Shown here: positions 36,729 through 46,287 of the stretch, piece by piece
How the letters are laid out: every line of letters begins with the position of its first letter
Position numbering within the stretch: position 1 is the stretch's first letter
Assembly (NCBI RefSeq): GCF_001051995.2
Contig: NZ_CP014646.1
Location: 3,472,001-3,536,000 of the forward strand
DNA from: Thauera humireducens
Lineage (GTDB): Bacteria > Pseudomonadota > Gammaproteobacteria > Burkholderiales > Rhodocyclaceae
Reading direction: 5' to 3'
Length of the DNA stretch: 64,000 bases
The notes under the pieces: model-generated
What the model saw: only the letters and a program-made list of their open reading frames with translations
What the model was told of the DNA's origin: nothing
Databases searched by the model: none
Program-made: the position numbers and the translations under genes

Positions 36729-38447
36729 TCAGCCGCCGGCCAGTTCGGCGTAGCTGCGCGCCAGCACGGCGGCGAGCCGTGCCGGATCGTCGACGATGCG
36801 GTAGCCCGCGTGGCCGAAGATGCGGCGCACATCCGCTTCGGACGCGCGGTCCAGGCTGAGGCAGAAGCAGCGCACGCCCTTGCGCCGCGCCTCCACCACC
36901 GCGCGCGCGGCGTCTTCCACCAGATGCCGGGCGTCGAACACGTCGATGTCTGACGGCGTGCCGTCGGACAGCACCAGCAGCGTGCGTTGCGCGCTGGTCT
37001 CCTTCGCCAGCCGCGCCGTGGCGTGGCGCAGGGCCGCGCCCAGCCGGGTGGACAGGCCCGGCCGCGCGGCGCCCAGCACTGTCGCCGGGTCCGCCGGCGC
37101 GGGCTGGCCGAAATCAAGCAAGCGCAGGTAATTAACCGCCTGCCGGCCATCCGAATCGAAGCCGGCGACTTCCAGCCTGTCCTCACGATCGCGCAGCGCA
37201 TCCATCAGCAGCGCGGCGGCCTCGCGTTCCAGATCCAGCACGCTGCGCCCGCAGGGCTGCAGGTCCGCCGTGGAGGCGGACAGGTCGAGCAACAGCAGCA
37301 GGCTGGTACGCGGCACCGCGCGGCCGTTGCGGCGGAACAGGCGCGGGTCCGGCGCCAGCCCCAGCCGGCGGTCGATGAAGACCTCGGTGGCCGCATCCAG
37401 ATCCAGCTCGTCGCCTTCCCACTGGCGGCGGATGCGTTGGCTACGGTCGATGCGGCGGCTGCGCGCCAGCCGCAGCGGCGCGCGGGCGGGCGGTGTCGGT
37501 GCTGAGGCCAAGGCGGGCGGCACGGCGCGCTCGATCACGGTGCACCAGTTGTCGCGGGCACGCTCCAGGCGATAGTGCCATTCCGGGTAGTCGTGGCGGC
37601 CGAGCTCGGGCAGGGGGGCCGGGTCCGAGGCGTCTTTCGGCGCCTGCGGCGGTGTCGGCTGGGGTTCGCCCTTCGGGGGCGGGCGTCGCAGCGGGGTTTC
37701 GGCCTGCTCGGCGTTTGCGCCGTGCGCCCACAGGTGGCTATTGTCGTCGTGCCAGGGCAGGGGCGGGGCGTAGGTCTGCAGGTTCATGCGCACACGCAAC
37801 TGGCCGAGATCATTGGCCAGCACCGACACCAGCTCGCGGAAGGCCTCGGCATCGTCCAGGCGTGCGGTCTGCGCCTCGAACAGTGCACGGCCCTTGCGCA
37901 CCCAGGCGTCGCCGCCGTCCTTGTCGTGGTCTTCGGCCTGCGGGTCGAGCAGCACGCGCTGCAGGCGCGCAACCAGCGCCTCGAAGCCCACCTGCGGCAG
38001 TTCCGGCTGGCCGCGCAGCAGGCGGCGGAACAGACGTCCGACGCCGGGGTGGCGGCGCATCAGCAGGCGGTCGACGCGCACGTCCTCGATGGCGCCGGCC
38101 AGCGCCAGGCTCATCGGCTTGCGCTTGCCTGCCGCCTGGCGGCGCGGGGAATGGCGCAGGTGGCCGATGGCGTGCAGCGTGGCGGCGAGGTGGAGCTCGT
38201 CGGCAGGTAGCGCCCACGCGGGCGGCGCCTCGGGCAGCAGCAGGGTGGCGCCGTGCAGCACCGGGCGCGGCGCAGGGCCGTCCTGCGGTGGGCGTTCCAG
38301 CGCCTGCACGTCGCCGTCGTCGATGCCGAAGGCGTGCATCACGTGGCCGAGCGTGGCCAGGCGCGGGGCGAGGCTGTCGATAGCGGCCACCGGCCACCAC
38401 GCCGCAGGCAGGTCAGAAGGCCGATTCAAGGAGGGCCCCCAGCGCAC
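36729..38447 (-). CDS. VWA-domain protein (NorD/CbbO type)
   Basis: A 572-residue protein of the NorD/CbbO group. The C-terminal von Willebrand A domain has an intact metal site DLSAS near residue 390 and LVLSDGTPSDIDVFDARHL near 495. The N-terminal half is helical with a conserved histidine region (LAATLHAIGHLRHSPRR). It starts with GTG and overlaps the AAA+ gene by 35 bases, so the two are coupled. NorD/CbbO proteins link a MoxR ATPase to an enzyme to be activated. Nearest candidate client in gene order is the aliphatic amidase upstream. Confidence 0.8.
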   Translation of the reverse strand: MRWGPSLNRPSDLPAAWWPVAAIDSLAPRLATLGHVMHAFGIDDGDVQALERPPQDGPAPRPVLHGATLLLPEAPPAWALPADELHLAATLHAIGHLRHSPRRQAAGKRKPMSLALAGAIEDVRVDRLLMRRHPGVGRLFRRLLRGQPELPQVGFEALVARLQRVLLDPQAEDHDKDGGDAWVRKGRALFEAQTARLDDAEAFRELVSVLANDLGQLRVRMNLQTYAPPLPWHDDNSHLWAHGANAEQAETPLRRPPPKGEPQPTPPQAPKDASDPAPLPELGRHDYPEWHYRLERARDNWCTVIERAVPPALASAPTPPARAPLRLARSRRIDRSQRIRRQWEGDELDLDAATEVFIDRRLGLAPDPRLFRRNGRAVPRTSLLLLLDLSASTADLQPCGRSVLDLEREAAALLMDALRDREDRLEVAGFDSDGRQAVNYLRLLDFGQPAPADPATVLGAARPGLSTRLGAALRHATARLAKETSAQRTLLVLSDGTPSDIDVFDARHLVEDAARAVVEARRKGVRCFCLSLDRASEADVRRIFGHAGYRIVDDPARLAAVLARSYAELAGG

Positions 38448-39210
38448 GCTGCATGTCGGGGTCGTCGGTGATCGGGGCGGTCATCGCCATGCGGCAGCTA
38501 TCGACCGGCGGCAGGCCGTCGCGGATCAGCACGCCGGCGTAGATCAGCATGCGGGTGGAGATGCCCTCGTCCAGCCCGCGCTCGCGCAGGCGGCGCGACT
38601 GGTGGGCGATGTCGACCAGCCGCGCGGCCAGCGCGCGCTCGATGCCGGCCTCGTGGGCGACGATGTCCGCCTCGGCCTCCGCCGCCGGGTAGTCGAACTC
38701 GAGCGCGGCAAAGCGCTGGCGGGTGGATTGCTTGAGGCTCTTGCTGTGGCTCTGGTAGCCGGGGTTGTAGGAGACGACGAGCTGGAAGTCGGGATGCGCG
38801 GCGACGATCTCGCCCTTCTTGTCCAGCGGCAGGATGCGGCGGCTGTCGGTGAGCGGGTGGATCACCACCGTGGTGTCCTGGCGCGCCTCGACCACTTCGT
38901 CCAGGTAGCAGATGGCGCCGTGGCGCACGGCGGTGGTGAGCGGGCCGTCGTGCCAGCGCGTGCCCTCGGCGTCGAGCAGGTAGCGGCCGACTAGATCGGC
39001 GGCGGTCATGTCCTCGTTGCAGGCCAGGGTGATCAGCGGCTTGCCGAGGCGCCAGGCCATGTATTCGACGAAGCGCGTCTTGCCGCAGCCGGTCGGGCCC
39101 TTGAGCACCAGCGGCAGGCGGTGGGCGTAGGCGTGCTCGTAGAGGGCGATCTCGTGGCCGGTGGGGTGGTAGTAGGGCTCGGCGGTGAGGCGGTAAGGGG
39201 TGAGGTCCAT
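38413..39210 (-). CDS. MoxR-type AAA+ ATPase (NorQ/CbbQ type)
   Basis: A 265-residue AAA+ ATPase. Walker A GPTGCGKTRFVEYMAW lies near residue 40, Walker B AICYLDEVVEAR near 105, sensor 1 LVVSYNPGYQ near 148, and the C-terminal lid contains DEGISTRMLIYAGVLI. These match CbbQ/NorQ/NirQ proteins, which remodel Rubisco or nitric oxide reductase with a VWA partner. No norB, norC or Rubisco gene is in the window. It follows amiE by 61 bases and overlaps its VWA partner. The start at MDLTPYRL fits family alignments from memory; an upstream in-frame start exists. Confidence 0.85.
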   Translation of the reverse strand: MDLTPYRLTAEPYYHPTGHEIALYEHAYAHRLPLVLKGPTGCGKTRFVEYMAWRLGKPLITLACNEDMTAADLVGRYLLDAEGTRWHDGPLTTAVRHGAICYLDEVVEARQDTTVVIHPLTDSRRILPLDKKGEIVAAHPDFQLVVSYNPGYQSHSKSLKQSTRQRFAALEFDYPAAEAEADIVAHEAGIERALAARLVDIAHQSRRLRERGLDEGISTRMLIYAGVLIRDGLPPVDSCRMAMTAPITDDPDMQRALGALLESAF

Positions 39211-39271
39211 GGCGTTCGTCCGGATGGGCGCGCCCGACGCCCCGCGGGGCATCGGGCGGCCGAAGGGGCAA

Positions 39272-40309
39272 TCAGCGATGGGCCGATGGCTGGTTGGGGA
39301 TGCCCTCGATCGGGCATTCCGGCGTGCCCACGGTGGAACGGGTGATCGCTTCCACCTTCTTGCGCGTGCCTTCCGGGTCGTTGATCCACTCGCCGTAGAA
39401 GCTGTAGGGGCAGGCGGCGACGCCGGTGGGTTCCTCGCCGGAGTTGATCTTGCCGGTGTAGCCGCGGTGCAGCAGCTTGAAGAGGTGGTTCTGCGACTGC
39501 GCGTTCTTGCGGAAGTCGCGGATCAGGCTGGTGGAGAGTTCGGCGTACTGGATGCCCATCTCCTCCTCGCCGCATTCGCCCAGCGTGCGGCCGTCGAAGC
39601 CGACGATGGCCGAGTGGCCGAAGTAGGAATACACGCCGTCGAAGCCGGTGGCGTTGGCGACGGCCACGTAGCAGTTGTTCATCCACGCCATCGCCTTGGC
39701 CACCATCACCTGCTGGTCCTTGGCCGGGTACATGTAGCCCTGGCAGCGCACGATCAGCTCGGCGCCCTTCATCGCGCAGTCGCGCCAGATCTCGGGGTAG
39801 TTGCCGTCGTCGCAGATGATGAGGCTGATCTTCATGCCCTTCGGGCCGTCGGACACGTAGGTGCAGTCGCCCGGATACCAGCCCTCGATCGGCACCCAGG
39901 GCATGATCTTGCGATACTTCTGCACGATCTCGCCCTGGTCGTTCATCAGGATCAGCGTGTTGTAGGGCGCCTTGTTCGGGTGGTCTTCATGGCGCTCGCC
40001 GGTCAGCGAGAACACGCCCCACACCTTGGCCTTGCGGCAGGCGGCGGCGAAGATCTCGGTCTCCTCGCCCGGCACCGTGGCGGCGGTGTCGTACATCTCC
40101 TTGGGGTCGTACATGATCCCGTGGGTCGAATACTCGGGGAAGATCACCAGGTCCATGCCCGGCAGGCCCTGCTTCATGCCCACCACCATGTCGGCAATCT
40201 TGCGCGCGTTGTCCAGCACCTCGGCCTTGGTGTGCAGGCGCGGCATCTTGTAGTTGACCACCGCAACGCCCACGCAATCGGCGCTGCTCGAAATATCTCC
40301 GTGTCTCAT
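39272..40309 (-). CDS. amiE: Aliphatic amidase
   Basis: AmiE (EC 3.5.1.4) hydrolyses short amides such as acetamide and propionamide to the acid and ammonia. The 345-residue nitrilase-fold protein has the catalytic triad motifs: Glu in IFPEYSTHG near 60, Lys in YRKIMPW near 134 and Cys in [14 protein letters not shown] near 166. Length and sequence match AmiE rather than formamidase AmiF. The ribosome site is CGGGAG. An 18-bp palindrome 73 bases upstream also occurs before urtA, so the two are probably co-regulated. Confidence 0.95.
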   Translation of the reverse strand: MRHGDISSSADCVGVAVVNYKMPRLHTKAEVLDNARKIADMVVGMKQGLPGMDLVIFPEYSTHGIMYDPKEMYDTAATVPGEETEIFAAACRKAKVWGVFSLTGERHEDHPNKAPYNTLILMNDQGEIVQKYRKIMPWVPIEGWYPGDCTYVSDGPKGMKISLIICDDGNYPEIWRDCAMKGAELIVRCQGYMYPAKDQQVMVAKAMAWMNNCYVAVANATGFDGVYSYFGHSAIVGFDGRTLGECGEEEMGIQYAELSTSLIRDFRKNAQSQNHLFKLLHRGYTGKINSGEEPTGVAACPYSFYGEWINDPEGTRKKVEAITRSTVGTPECPIEGIPNQPSAHR

Positions 40310-40381
40310 GGATCGGGTCTCCCGGTGAGGCGGGTTGCAAAGGATGTGGCCTCATTGTCGGGACGGTGGTGCGCTGCACAA

Positions 40382-40399
40382 ATACGTTGTTTGACGTAT
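40382..40399. promoter_or_regulatory. Palindromic operator upstream of amiE
   Basis: ATACGTTGTTTGACGTAT has 6-bp perfect arms (ATACGT/ACGTAT). Its reverse complement differs at one of 18 positions from the site upstream of urtA (48656-48673). Its near edge is 73 bases before the amiE start. It is the probable binding site of the LuxR-type response regulator encoded at 52336-52989. Confidence 0.75.
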
Positions 40400-40529
40400 C
40401 GGGGCTGCTTGGATCATTCGATGGAGAATCTGAATTGCATAGATGACTCCACCGTCCCTGATATCGTCTACGCTCGCTGCCGCGCGCAAGGGCTCGAGCG
40501 CGAAGAGACGTTGCATGAACGAGGGACAC

Positions 40530-40754
40530 ATGACCGGACACGACAAGAAGCTCATCCGTAACAGCACCGCCGAGTTACTGATCTTCACCAGTCAGGCGGG
40601 CGACCAGAGCATCGAGGCGCGCTACGAGGACGAAACCGTCTGGCTGACGCAGAAGCTGATAGCCGAGCTGTTTGCTGTGGATGTGCGCACGGTCAGCGAG
40701 CACCTCAGGAACATCTTCGCCAGCGGCGAGTTGGACGAGGAGGCGTCAGCATGA
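40530..40754 (+). pseudogene. Truncated RhuM-family N-terminal fragment
   Basis: A 74-residue product resembling only the N-terminus of the RhuM family and of the next gene: both share an ETVWLTQ-type or QTVWLTQ-type segment followed by a helix-turn-helix-like AELF..VRTVSEHLRNIFASGEL. It stops at GELDEEASA, where full-length proteins continue for over 250 residues. Its stop overlaps the start of the full RhuM gene as ATGA, so it may still be translated. A partial tandem duplication or the remnant of a second copy is likely. The start is uncertain (40515 also possible). Confidence 0.65.
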
Positions 40755-41767
40755 CGCAAGTGATTCTCTACACCAGCGAAGACGGCAAGAGCCAAATTCA
40801 GTTGCGCGCAGATGGGCAAACGGTCTGGCTCACGCAGTTGGAAATGGCGGAACTGTTTAGTGCCACCAAGCAGAACATTTCGCTGCACCTGAAGAACGTC
40901 TTTGCCGAGGGAGAGTTGGACCCGGCGGCAACTGTCAAGGAATCCTTGACAGTTCAAACCGAGGGCAGACGTCGGGTTAACCGGTCACTTACGCTGTACA
41001 ACCTCGACGCCATCCTGGCCGTGGGCTACCGCGTACGCTCGCCGCGCGGGGTGCAGTTTCGTCGCTGGGCGAGTACGGTGCTGAAGGAGTACCTGCTCAA
41101 GGGCTTCGTCATGGACGACGAGCGGCTGAAGAATCCGGATGGCCGCCCGGACTATTTCGACGAGATGCTGGCGCGCATCCGCGATATCCGCGCCTCGGAA
41201 AAACGGTTCTATCAGAAGGTGCGTGATCTCTTCGCCCTCTCCAGCGATTACGAGAAGACCGACACGGCCACCCAGCAATTTTTCGCCACCGTGCAGAACA
41301 TGCTGCTGTACGCGGTGACGCAGCAGACCGCTGCTGAACTCATTCTGGCGCGGGCCAACCCCGCCGACCCCCATTTTGGCCTGCTGACTTGGAAGGGCAG
41401 GCAGGTGCGCAAGCAGGACATCGTCGTCGCCAAGAATTACCTGACCGAGGACGAGATCGACACGCTCAACCGGCTGGTGGTGATCTTTCTCGAAACCGCC
41501 GAACTGCGCGCCAAGCGGCAGACGCTCACCCCCATGGCCTTCTGGCAGGAGAACGTGGGGCAGATCATTACCGCGAATGGCTTTCCCTTGCTGAGTGGCG
41601 CGGGTTCGGTCAGTCATGCCCGCATGGAGCAGAAGGTGGGTACGCTGTTTGTCGATTACGACCAACGCCGCAAGAGCCTGGAGGCGCAGGCAGCCGATGC
41701 GCAGGACGAGGCGGAATTGAGAGCACTGGAAAGCAGGATCAAGCGCCGCACAGGAAAAGCTTCATGA
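40751..41767 (+). CDS. RhuM-family protein
   Basis: A 338-residue cytoplasmic protein of the virulence RhuM family (PF13310). Its N-terminal DNA-binding-like region (QTVWLTQLEMAELFSATKQN) is followed by RRVNRSLTLYNLDAILAVGYRVRSPRGVQFRRWA and a helical C-terminus. RhuM genes are common accessory genes near mobile or defence loci; biochemical function is unknown. It lies on the strand opposite to its neighbours, separating amiE from fmdB. Base composition is visibly less GC-rich than around it, which suggests transfer. Confidence 0.87.
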   Translation: MTQVILYTSEDGKSQIQLRADGQTVWLTQLEMAELFSATKQNISLHLKNVFAEGELDPAATVKESLTVQTEGRRRVNRSLTLYNLDAILAVGYRVRSPRGVQFRRWASTVLKEYLLKGFVMDDERLKNPDGRPDYFDEMLARIRDIRASEKRFYQKVRDLFALSSDYEKTDTATQQFFATVQNMLLYAVTQQTAAELILARANPADPHFGLLTWKGRQVRKQDIVVAKNYLTEDEIDTLNRLVVIFLETAELRAKRQTLTPMAFWQENVGQIITANGFPLLSGAGSVSHARMEQKVGTLFVDYDQRRKSLEAQAADAQDEAELRALESRIKRRTGKAS

Positions 41768-41888
41768 CCGATCTCAGAAGAGGAAAACTGCGCTCGACAA
41801 GCACAACGCCCTCCTGAAAGCGTTGGGGCTGCCGAACCTGCCGTGCAGGGTACGGCCGGGCGCGTCACCTTCCCCCCTCAATGACTAA
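41764..41888 (+). other. Possible gene remnant after the RhuM gene
   Basis: An ATG overlapping the RhuM stop opens MTDLRR, and a shift of one frame continues RKTALDKHNALLKALGLPNL before a stop at 41886-41888. This looks like the start of a coding sequence broken by a frameshift and cut off at fmdB. The parent family is not recognised. Confidence 0.3.
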
Positions 41889-42222
41889 TCATCCACGGCC
41901 TTTTCGTCGGGAACGCCTTCGACCCATCGGCCGCCCTGACCGTCGACTTCGACGGTTTCCCGCTGCAACACCCACACCCCGGCCCGTGCTTGTGCCGCGC
42001 CGCATATTCCGCGCTGGTCATTGGCGCATTGGCCGCGCGTTCGTTGGTAGCGTGGGCGCTGCGGGTGGCGCCGTCCATCGTGGCGAGCGTGGGCGCGCTG
42101 AGCATGACGCGGTAGACCTCCGTGCCGCAGTGGGGGCAGGCGCAGGGTTCGTTGCGGGCGCTCATGGGGCGCAGGGCGGAGAAGTCGCCGCAGTCTTCGC
42201 AGAAGTATTCGTAGGTCGGCAT
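41878..42222 (-). CDS. fmdB: FmdB-type zinc-ribbon protein
   Basis: A 114-residue small protein starting MPTYEYFCEDCGDFSALRPM, with a zinc ribbon of two Cys-x2-Cys pairs (CEDC and CPHC) in the first 40 residues. A second Cys cluster near the C-terminus (CGCC) is unusual. FmdB proteins accompany formamidase and amide uptake genes and are thought to be regulatory, but no mechanism is established. It follows fmdA by 65 bases with a GGGAG ribosome site. Confidence 0.85.
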   Translation of the reverse strand: MPTYEYFCEDCGDFSALRPMSARNEPCACPHCGTEVYRVMLSAPTLATMDGATRSAHATNERAANAPMTSAEYAARHKHGPGCGCCSGKPSKSTVRAADGSKAFPTKRPWMISH

Positions 42223-42287
42223 GGTGGGCTCCCGGTGGCGGTGCCCGCCGCGCGGGCGGCGGCGGGCGGGGCTGCAGTGAAACGGGA

Positions 42288-43520
42288 TCAGGTCTTGTCG
42301 TAGGCGATGGGCATGTCGACGCCGCCGCTGATGAACTTCGTCGGCCCTTCGGCGGTGGGGTTGATGTCGAAGTCGAAGATCTCGGTGGGCAGCCACAGCG
42401 TGGCGCAGGCGTTGGGGATGTCGACTACGCCGCTGATGTGGCCCTGCACCGGTGCCGTGCCGAGGATGGAGTAGGCCTGGGCGCCGGAGTAGCCGAACTT
42501 CTTCAGGTATTCGATGGCGTTGAGGCAGGCCTGGCGGTAGGCGACGTGCACGTCCAGGTAGTGCTGCTTGCCCTGTTCGTCGACCGAGATGCCTTCGAAG
42601 ATCACGTAGTCCTTGTAGTTGGGCGTGATCGGGCTGGGCTTGAAGATCGGGTTCTTGATGCCGTACTTGGCCATGCCGCCCTTGATGAGGCTGACCTTCA
42701 TGTGCACCCAGCCGGCCATCTCGATGGCGCCGCAGAAGGTGATTTCGCCGTCGCCCTGCGAGAAGTGCAGGTCGCCCACCGACAGGCCGGCGCCCTTCAC
42801 ATACACAGGGAAGAACACGCGCGAGCCGCGCGACAGATCCTTGATGTCGCAGTTGCCGCCGTGTTCGCGCGGCGGCACGGTGCGGGCGCCTTCGGCGGCG
42901 GCCTTGTCGCGGGCCTCGCCCTTCAGCTTGCCCATGTGCGCGGTCTTGGGTGCGGGCGGGTTGGCCAGCGGCGGCACGCGGTCGGGCTGGGTGGCGATGA
43001 AGTCGACCTCGCGCTCGTTCCACATGTCGAGCATCTTCTGGTCGGGCAGGCAACCGATGAGGCCCGGGTGGATGAGGCCGGCGAAGCGCACGCCGGGGAT
43101 GTGGCGGCTCTTGGTGAACATGCCCTCGAAGTCCCAGATGGACTTCTGTGCGTGCGGGAAGTGCTCGGTGAGGAAGCCGCCGCCGTTGTTCTTGGAGAAG
43201 AAGCCGTTGAAGCCCCACAGGCTTTCGTCCTTGGCGCCGATGTCGAGCAGGTCGACCACCAGCAGGTCGCCGGGCTCGGCGCCTTCGACGCCCACCGGGC
43301 CGGACAGGAAGTGCACGGTGGACAGATCCACGTCGCGCACGTCCGAGGCGTCGTCGTCGTTCTTGATGGCGCCGCCGGTCCAGTCGTAGGTCTCGAGGAC
43401 GAAGTCGTCGCCGGGCTTCACCCAGCACGCCATCGGGATGTCCGGGTGCCAGCGGTTGTGCACCATCTCGTTTTCATACGGGGACTGCTTCAGATCGACC
43501 TTGATCAGCGTTTCAGGCAT
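42288..43520 (-). CDS. fmdA: Formamidase
   Basis: FmdA (EC 3.5.1.49) hydrolyses formamide to formate and ammonia and also acts on other short amides. The 410-residue acetamidase/formamidase-fold protein matches the Methylophilus-type enzyme: HNRWHPDIPMACWVKPGDDF near the N-terminus, FPGLIHPGLIGCLP-like FAGLIHPGLIGCLPDQKML, the metal/active region GDLHFSQGDGEITFCGAIEMAG, and a C-terminal domain with DIPNACATLWLPTEIFDFDI. It sits after urtE with 21 bases between, joining amide hydrolysis to the uptake system. Confidence 0.95.
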   Translation of the reverse strand: MPETLIKVDLKQSPYENEMVHNRWHPDIPMACWVKPGDDFVLETYDWTGGAIKNDDDASDVRDVDLSTVHFLSGPVGVEGAEPGDLLVVDLLDIGAKDESLWGFNGFFSKNNGGGFLTEHFPHAQKSIWDFEGMFTKSRHIPGVRFAGLIHPGLIGCLPDQKMLDMWNEREVDFIATQPDRVPPLANPPAPKTAHMGKLKGEARDKAAAEGARTVPPREHGGNCDIKDLSRGSRVFFPVYVKGAGLSVGDLHFSQGDGEITFCGAIEMAGWVHMKVSLIKGGMAKYGIKNPIFKPSPITPNYKDYVIFEGISVDEQGKQHYLDVHVAYRQACLNAIEYLKKFGYSGAQAYSILGTAPVQGHISGVVDIPNACATLWLPTEIFDFDINPTAEGPTKFISGGVDMPIAYDKT

Positions 43521-43541
43521 GGCACACCTCTTTTTGGTGGG

Positions 43542-44231
43542 TTACACGGAGAGGAACTGCTTGATGTGGGCTTCGTCGGTGTCGGCGCGCGCGCTTTCAT
43601 GGACGAGGCGTCCGCCTTCGATGACGAACAGGCGGTCGGCCACGTCCATCGCGAAGGAAAGGACCTGTTCGGACACGACGATGGTGATCTGGCGGATCTT
43701 GCGGATCTCGTTGAGCGCCTTCGCGATGTCCTTGATGATCGAGGGCTGGATGCCCTCGGTGGGTTCGTCGAGCAGCAGCACCTTGGGGTCGGTGACGAGC
43801 GCGCGGGCAATCGCGAGCTGCTGCTGCTGGCCGCCGGAGAGGTTGCCGCCCTTGCGCCGGCGCATGTCCCACAGCACCGGGAACAGGGCATAGATCTCGT
43901 CGGGCACCTTCTTGACCTTGGCGTTCTCGAGGCCGGTGTGGATGTTTTCCTCGACGGTGAGGGTGGGGAAGATCATCCGCCCCTGCGGCACGTAGGCGAT
44001 GCCCTTGGCCACGCGGCGGAAGCTCTCGTCCTTGCCGACTTCCAGGCCGTCGACCTCGACGCTGCCGGACTTGAGCGGCAGCACACCCATGAGCGACTTG
44101 AACAGCGTGGTCTTGCCCATGCCGTTGCGGCCCATGATGGCGACGGCTTCATTGCGTTCGGCCGCGAACGAGATGCCGTGCAGCGCCTCGCTCTGGCCGT
44201 AGTTCACGACGAGGTTGGATACCTTGAGCAT
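43542..44231 (-). CDS. urtE: Urea/amide ABC transporter ATPase UrtE
   Basis: A 229-residue LivF-type ATPase. Walker A GRNGMGKTT is near residue 35, the signature LSGGQQQQLAIARAL near 135, and Walker B VLLLDEPTEGIQPSI near 155. GYVPQGRMIFPTLTVEENI-type sequence (AYVPQGRMIFP) is typical of UrtE. It pairs with UrtD to energise UrtBC. It ends 21 bases before fmdA in one minus-strand operon. Confidence 0.93.
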   Translation of the reverse strand: MLKVSNLVVNYGQSEALHGISFAAERNEAVAIMGRNGMGKTTLFKSLMGVLPLKSGSVEVDGLEVGKDESFRRVAKGIAYVPQGRMIFPTLTVEENIHTGLENAKVKKVPDEIYALFPVLWDMRRRKGGNLSGGQQQQLAIARALVTDPKVLLLDEPTEGIQPSIIKDIAKALNEIRKIRQITIVVSEQVLSFAMDVADRLFVIEGGRLVHESARADTDEAHIKQFLSV

Positions 44232-44249
44232 GGTGTTCTCCGAGGAGGC

Positions 44250-44993
<744 letters not shown>

Positions 44994-45014
44994 GATGTGG
45001 GTCTCCCTGTTCCG

Positions 45015-46235
45015 TCAGGCTGACTGGCTGCTGACCTTGGCGCCGAGGTGGATGTCGGCGGTCGGGGCAGCGGCGCTGCTGGTGGTGGTGTGCGGGACCG
45101 TCGGCGCCGTGGTCGCGCTGGGCGGCTCGCCCCCGCTGCCGGCCGGCGCCGGCGCCTGCTTGCGGCGCGCCAGCCAGGGCTTGACGTGGCTCTCGTACAG
45201 GCCGGCCAGACCGTTGGGGAAGGCCATGACCACGCCGATGAAGAGCGCCGCCATCAGGAACAGCCACAGGTCGGGGAAGGTCTCGGAGAAGTAGGTCTTG
45301 CCGAAATTCACCAGCAGCGCGCCATACACCGCGCCCACCAGGCTCATGCGCCCGCCCACCGCGGCGAAGATCACCATCTCGATCGAGGGCACGATGCCGA
45401 CGAAGGACGGCGACATGAAGCCGACCTGGAGCGTGAACATCGCGCCGCCGATGGCCGACAGCGCGGCCGCCAGGCAGAAGGCGAAGACCTTGAACATCGA
45501 CACGTCGTAGCCCGAGAAGCGCACGCGGTCTTCCTTGTCGCGCATCGCCAGCAGCAGGGTGCCGAGCTTGCTGAGCTGGATCCAGCGGCACAGCAGGATG
45601 GCGCCGAGCAGCAGGGCGGCGGTGAGGAAGTACAGCAGCGTCTTGGCTTCGTCGGTGCGGATGTCCCAGCCCATCAGCGTCTTGAGGTCGGTCATGCCGT
45701 TGACGCCGCCGGTGTAGCCCTGCTGGCCGATGATGAGCACGGTCAGGATCAGCGCCACCGCCTGGGTGATGATGGCGAAGTACACCCCGCCCACGCGGCG
45801 CTTGAACATGGCGTAGCTGATGATGAAGGCCAGCAGCACCGGCACCGCGACCACCGCGAACAGCGTGAAGCCGAAGGAGTTGAAGGGCTCCCACCACAGC
45901 GGCAGCTCGGTGAGCTGGTTCCAGTCCATGAAGTCGGGGATGCCCGGCGTGGATTGGATTTTGGTGCTCTCCGGGTCGGAGGCCTCGAGCTTCAGGAACA
46001 TGGCCATGGCGTAGCCGCCGAGGCCGAAGAACACCCCCTGGCCCAGGCTCAGCACGCCGCCGTAGCCCCACAGCATGACGAGGCCGATGGCGACGAAGCC
46101 GTAGGTGAGGTACTTGCCCACCAGGTTCAGGCGGAAGGTGTCCATCGCCAGCGGGAACACCACCAGCAGCAGGACGGCGAGGATCGCGATGCTGGCAAGG
46201 CCGCTGCGTCCCAGCCAGGTTTTGATTGCATCCAT
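45015..46235 (-). CDS. urtC: Urea/amide ABC transporter permease UrtC
   Basis: A 406-residue LivM-type permease with about ten helices. MLWGYGGVLSLGQGVFFGLGGYAMAM and AALSAIGGAMFTLQVGFMSPSFVGIVPSIEMVIF are typical UrtC segments. The last ~50 residues (from PAPAGSGGEPPSATT) are a low-complexity cytoplasmic tail, longer than usual for UrtC. It forms the channel with UrtB. Confidence 0.93.
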   Translation of the reverse strand: MDAIKTWLGRSGLASIAILAVLLLVVFPLAMDTFRLNLVGKYLTYGFVAIGLVMLWGYGGVLSLGQGVFFGLGGYAMAMFLKLEASDPESTKIQSTPGIPDFMDWNQLTELPLWWEPFNSFGFTLFAVVAVPVLLAFIISYAMFKRRVGGVYFAIITQAVALILTVLIIGQQGYTGGVNGMTDLKTLMGWDIRTDEAKTLLYFLTAALLLGAILLCRWIQLSKLGTLLLAMRDKEDRVRFSGYDVSMFKVFAFCLAAALSAIGGAMFTLQVGFMSPSFVGIVPSIEMVIFAAVGGRMSLVGAVYGALLVNFGKTYFSETFPDLWLFLMAALFIGVVMAFPNGLAGLYESHVKPWLARRKQAPAPAGSGGEPPSATTAPTVPHTTTSSAAAPTADIHLGAKVSSQSA

Positions 46236-46287
46236 GTTGGCTCTCCGGTCTTGGATTCGGGATTCGGTCGTGTCGGTGCCGGCGGTC

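Noticed and set aside
40310..40340. Sigma-54-like GGCC...TTTGC in the amiE leader (minus strand)
   Set aside because: Spacing between GG and GC is 11 bases and no NtrC dyad lies upstream.
41878..43428. A 516-codon frame that would fuse FmdB to a long N-terminal part
   Set aside because: The N-terminal part is an out-of-frame reading of fmdA. FmdB starts at 42222 with the conserved MPTYEYFCEDCG and its own ribosome site.
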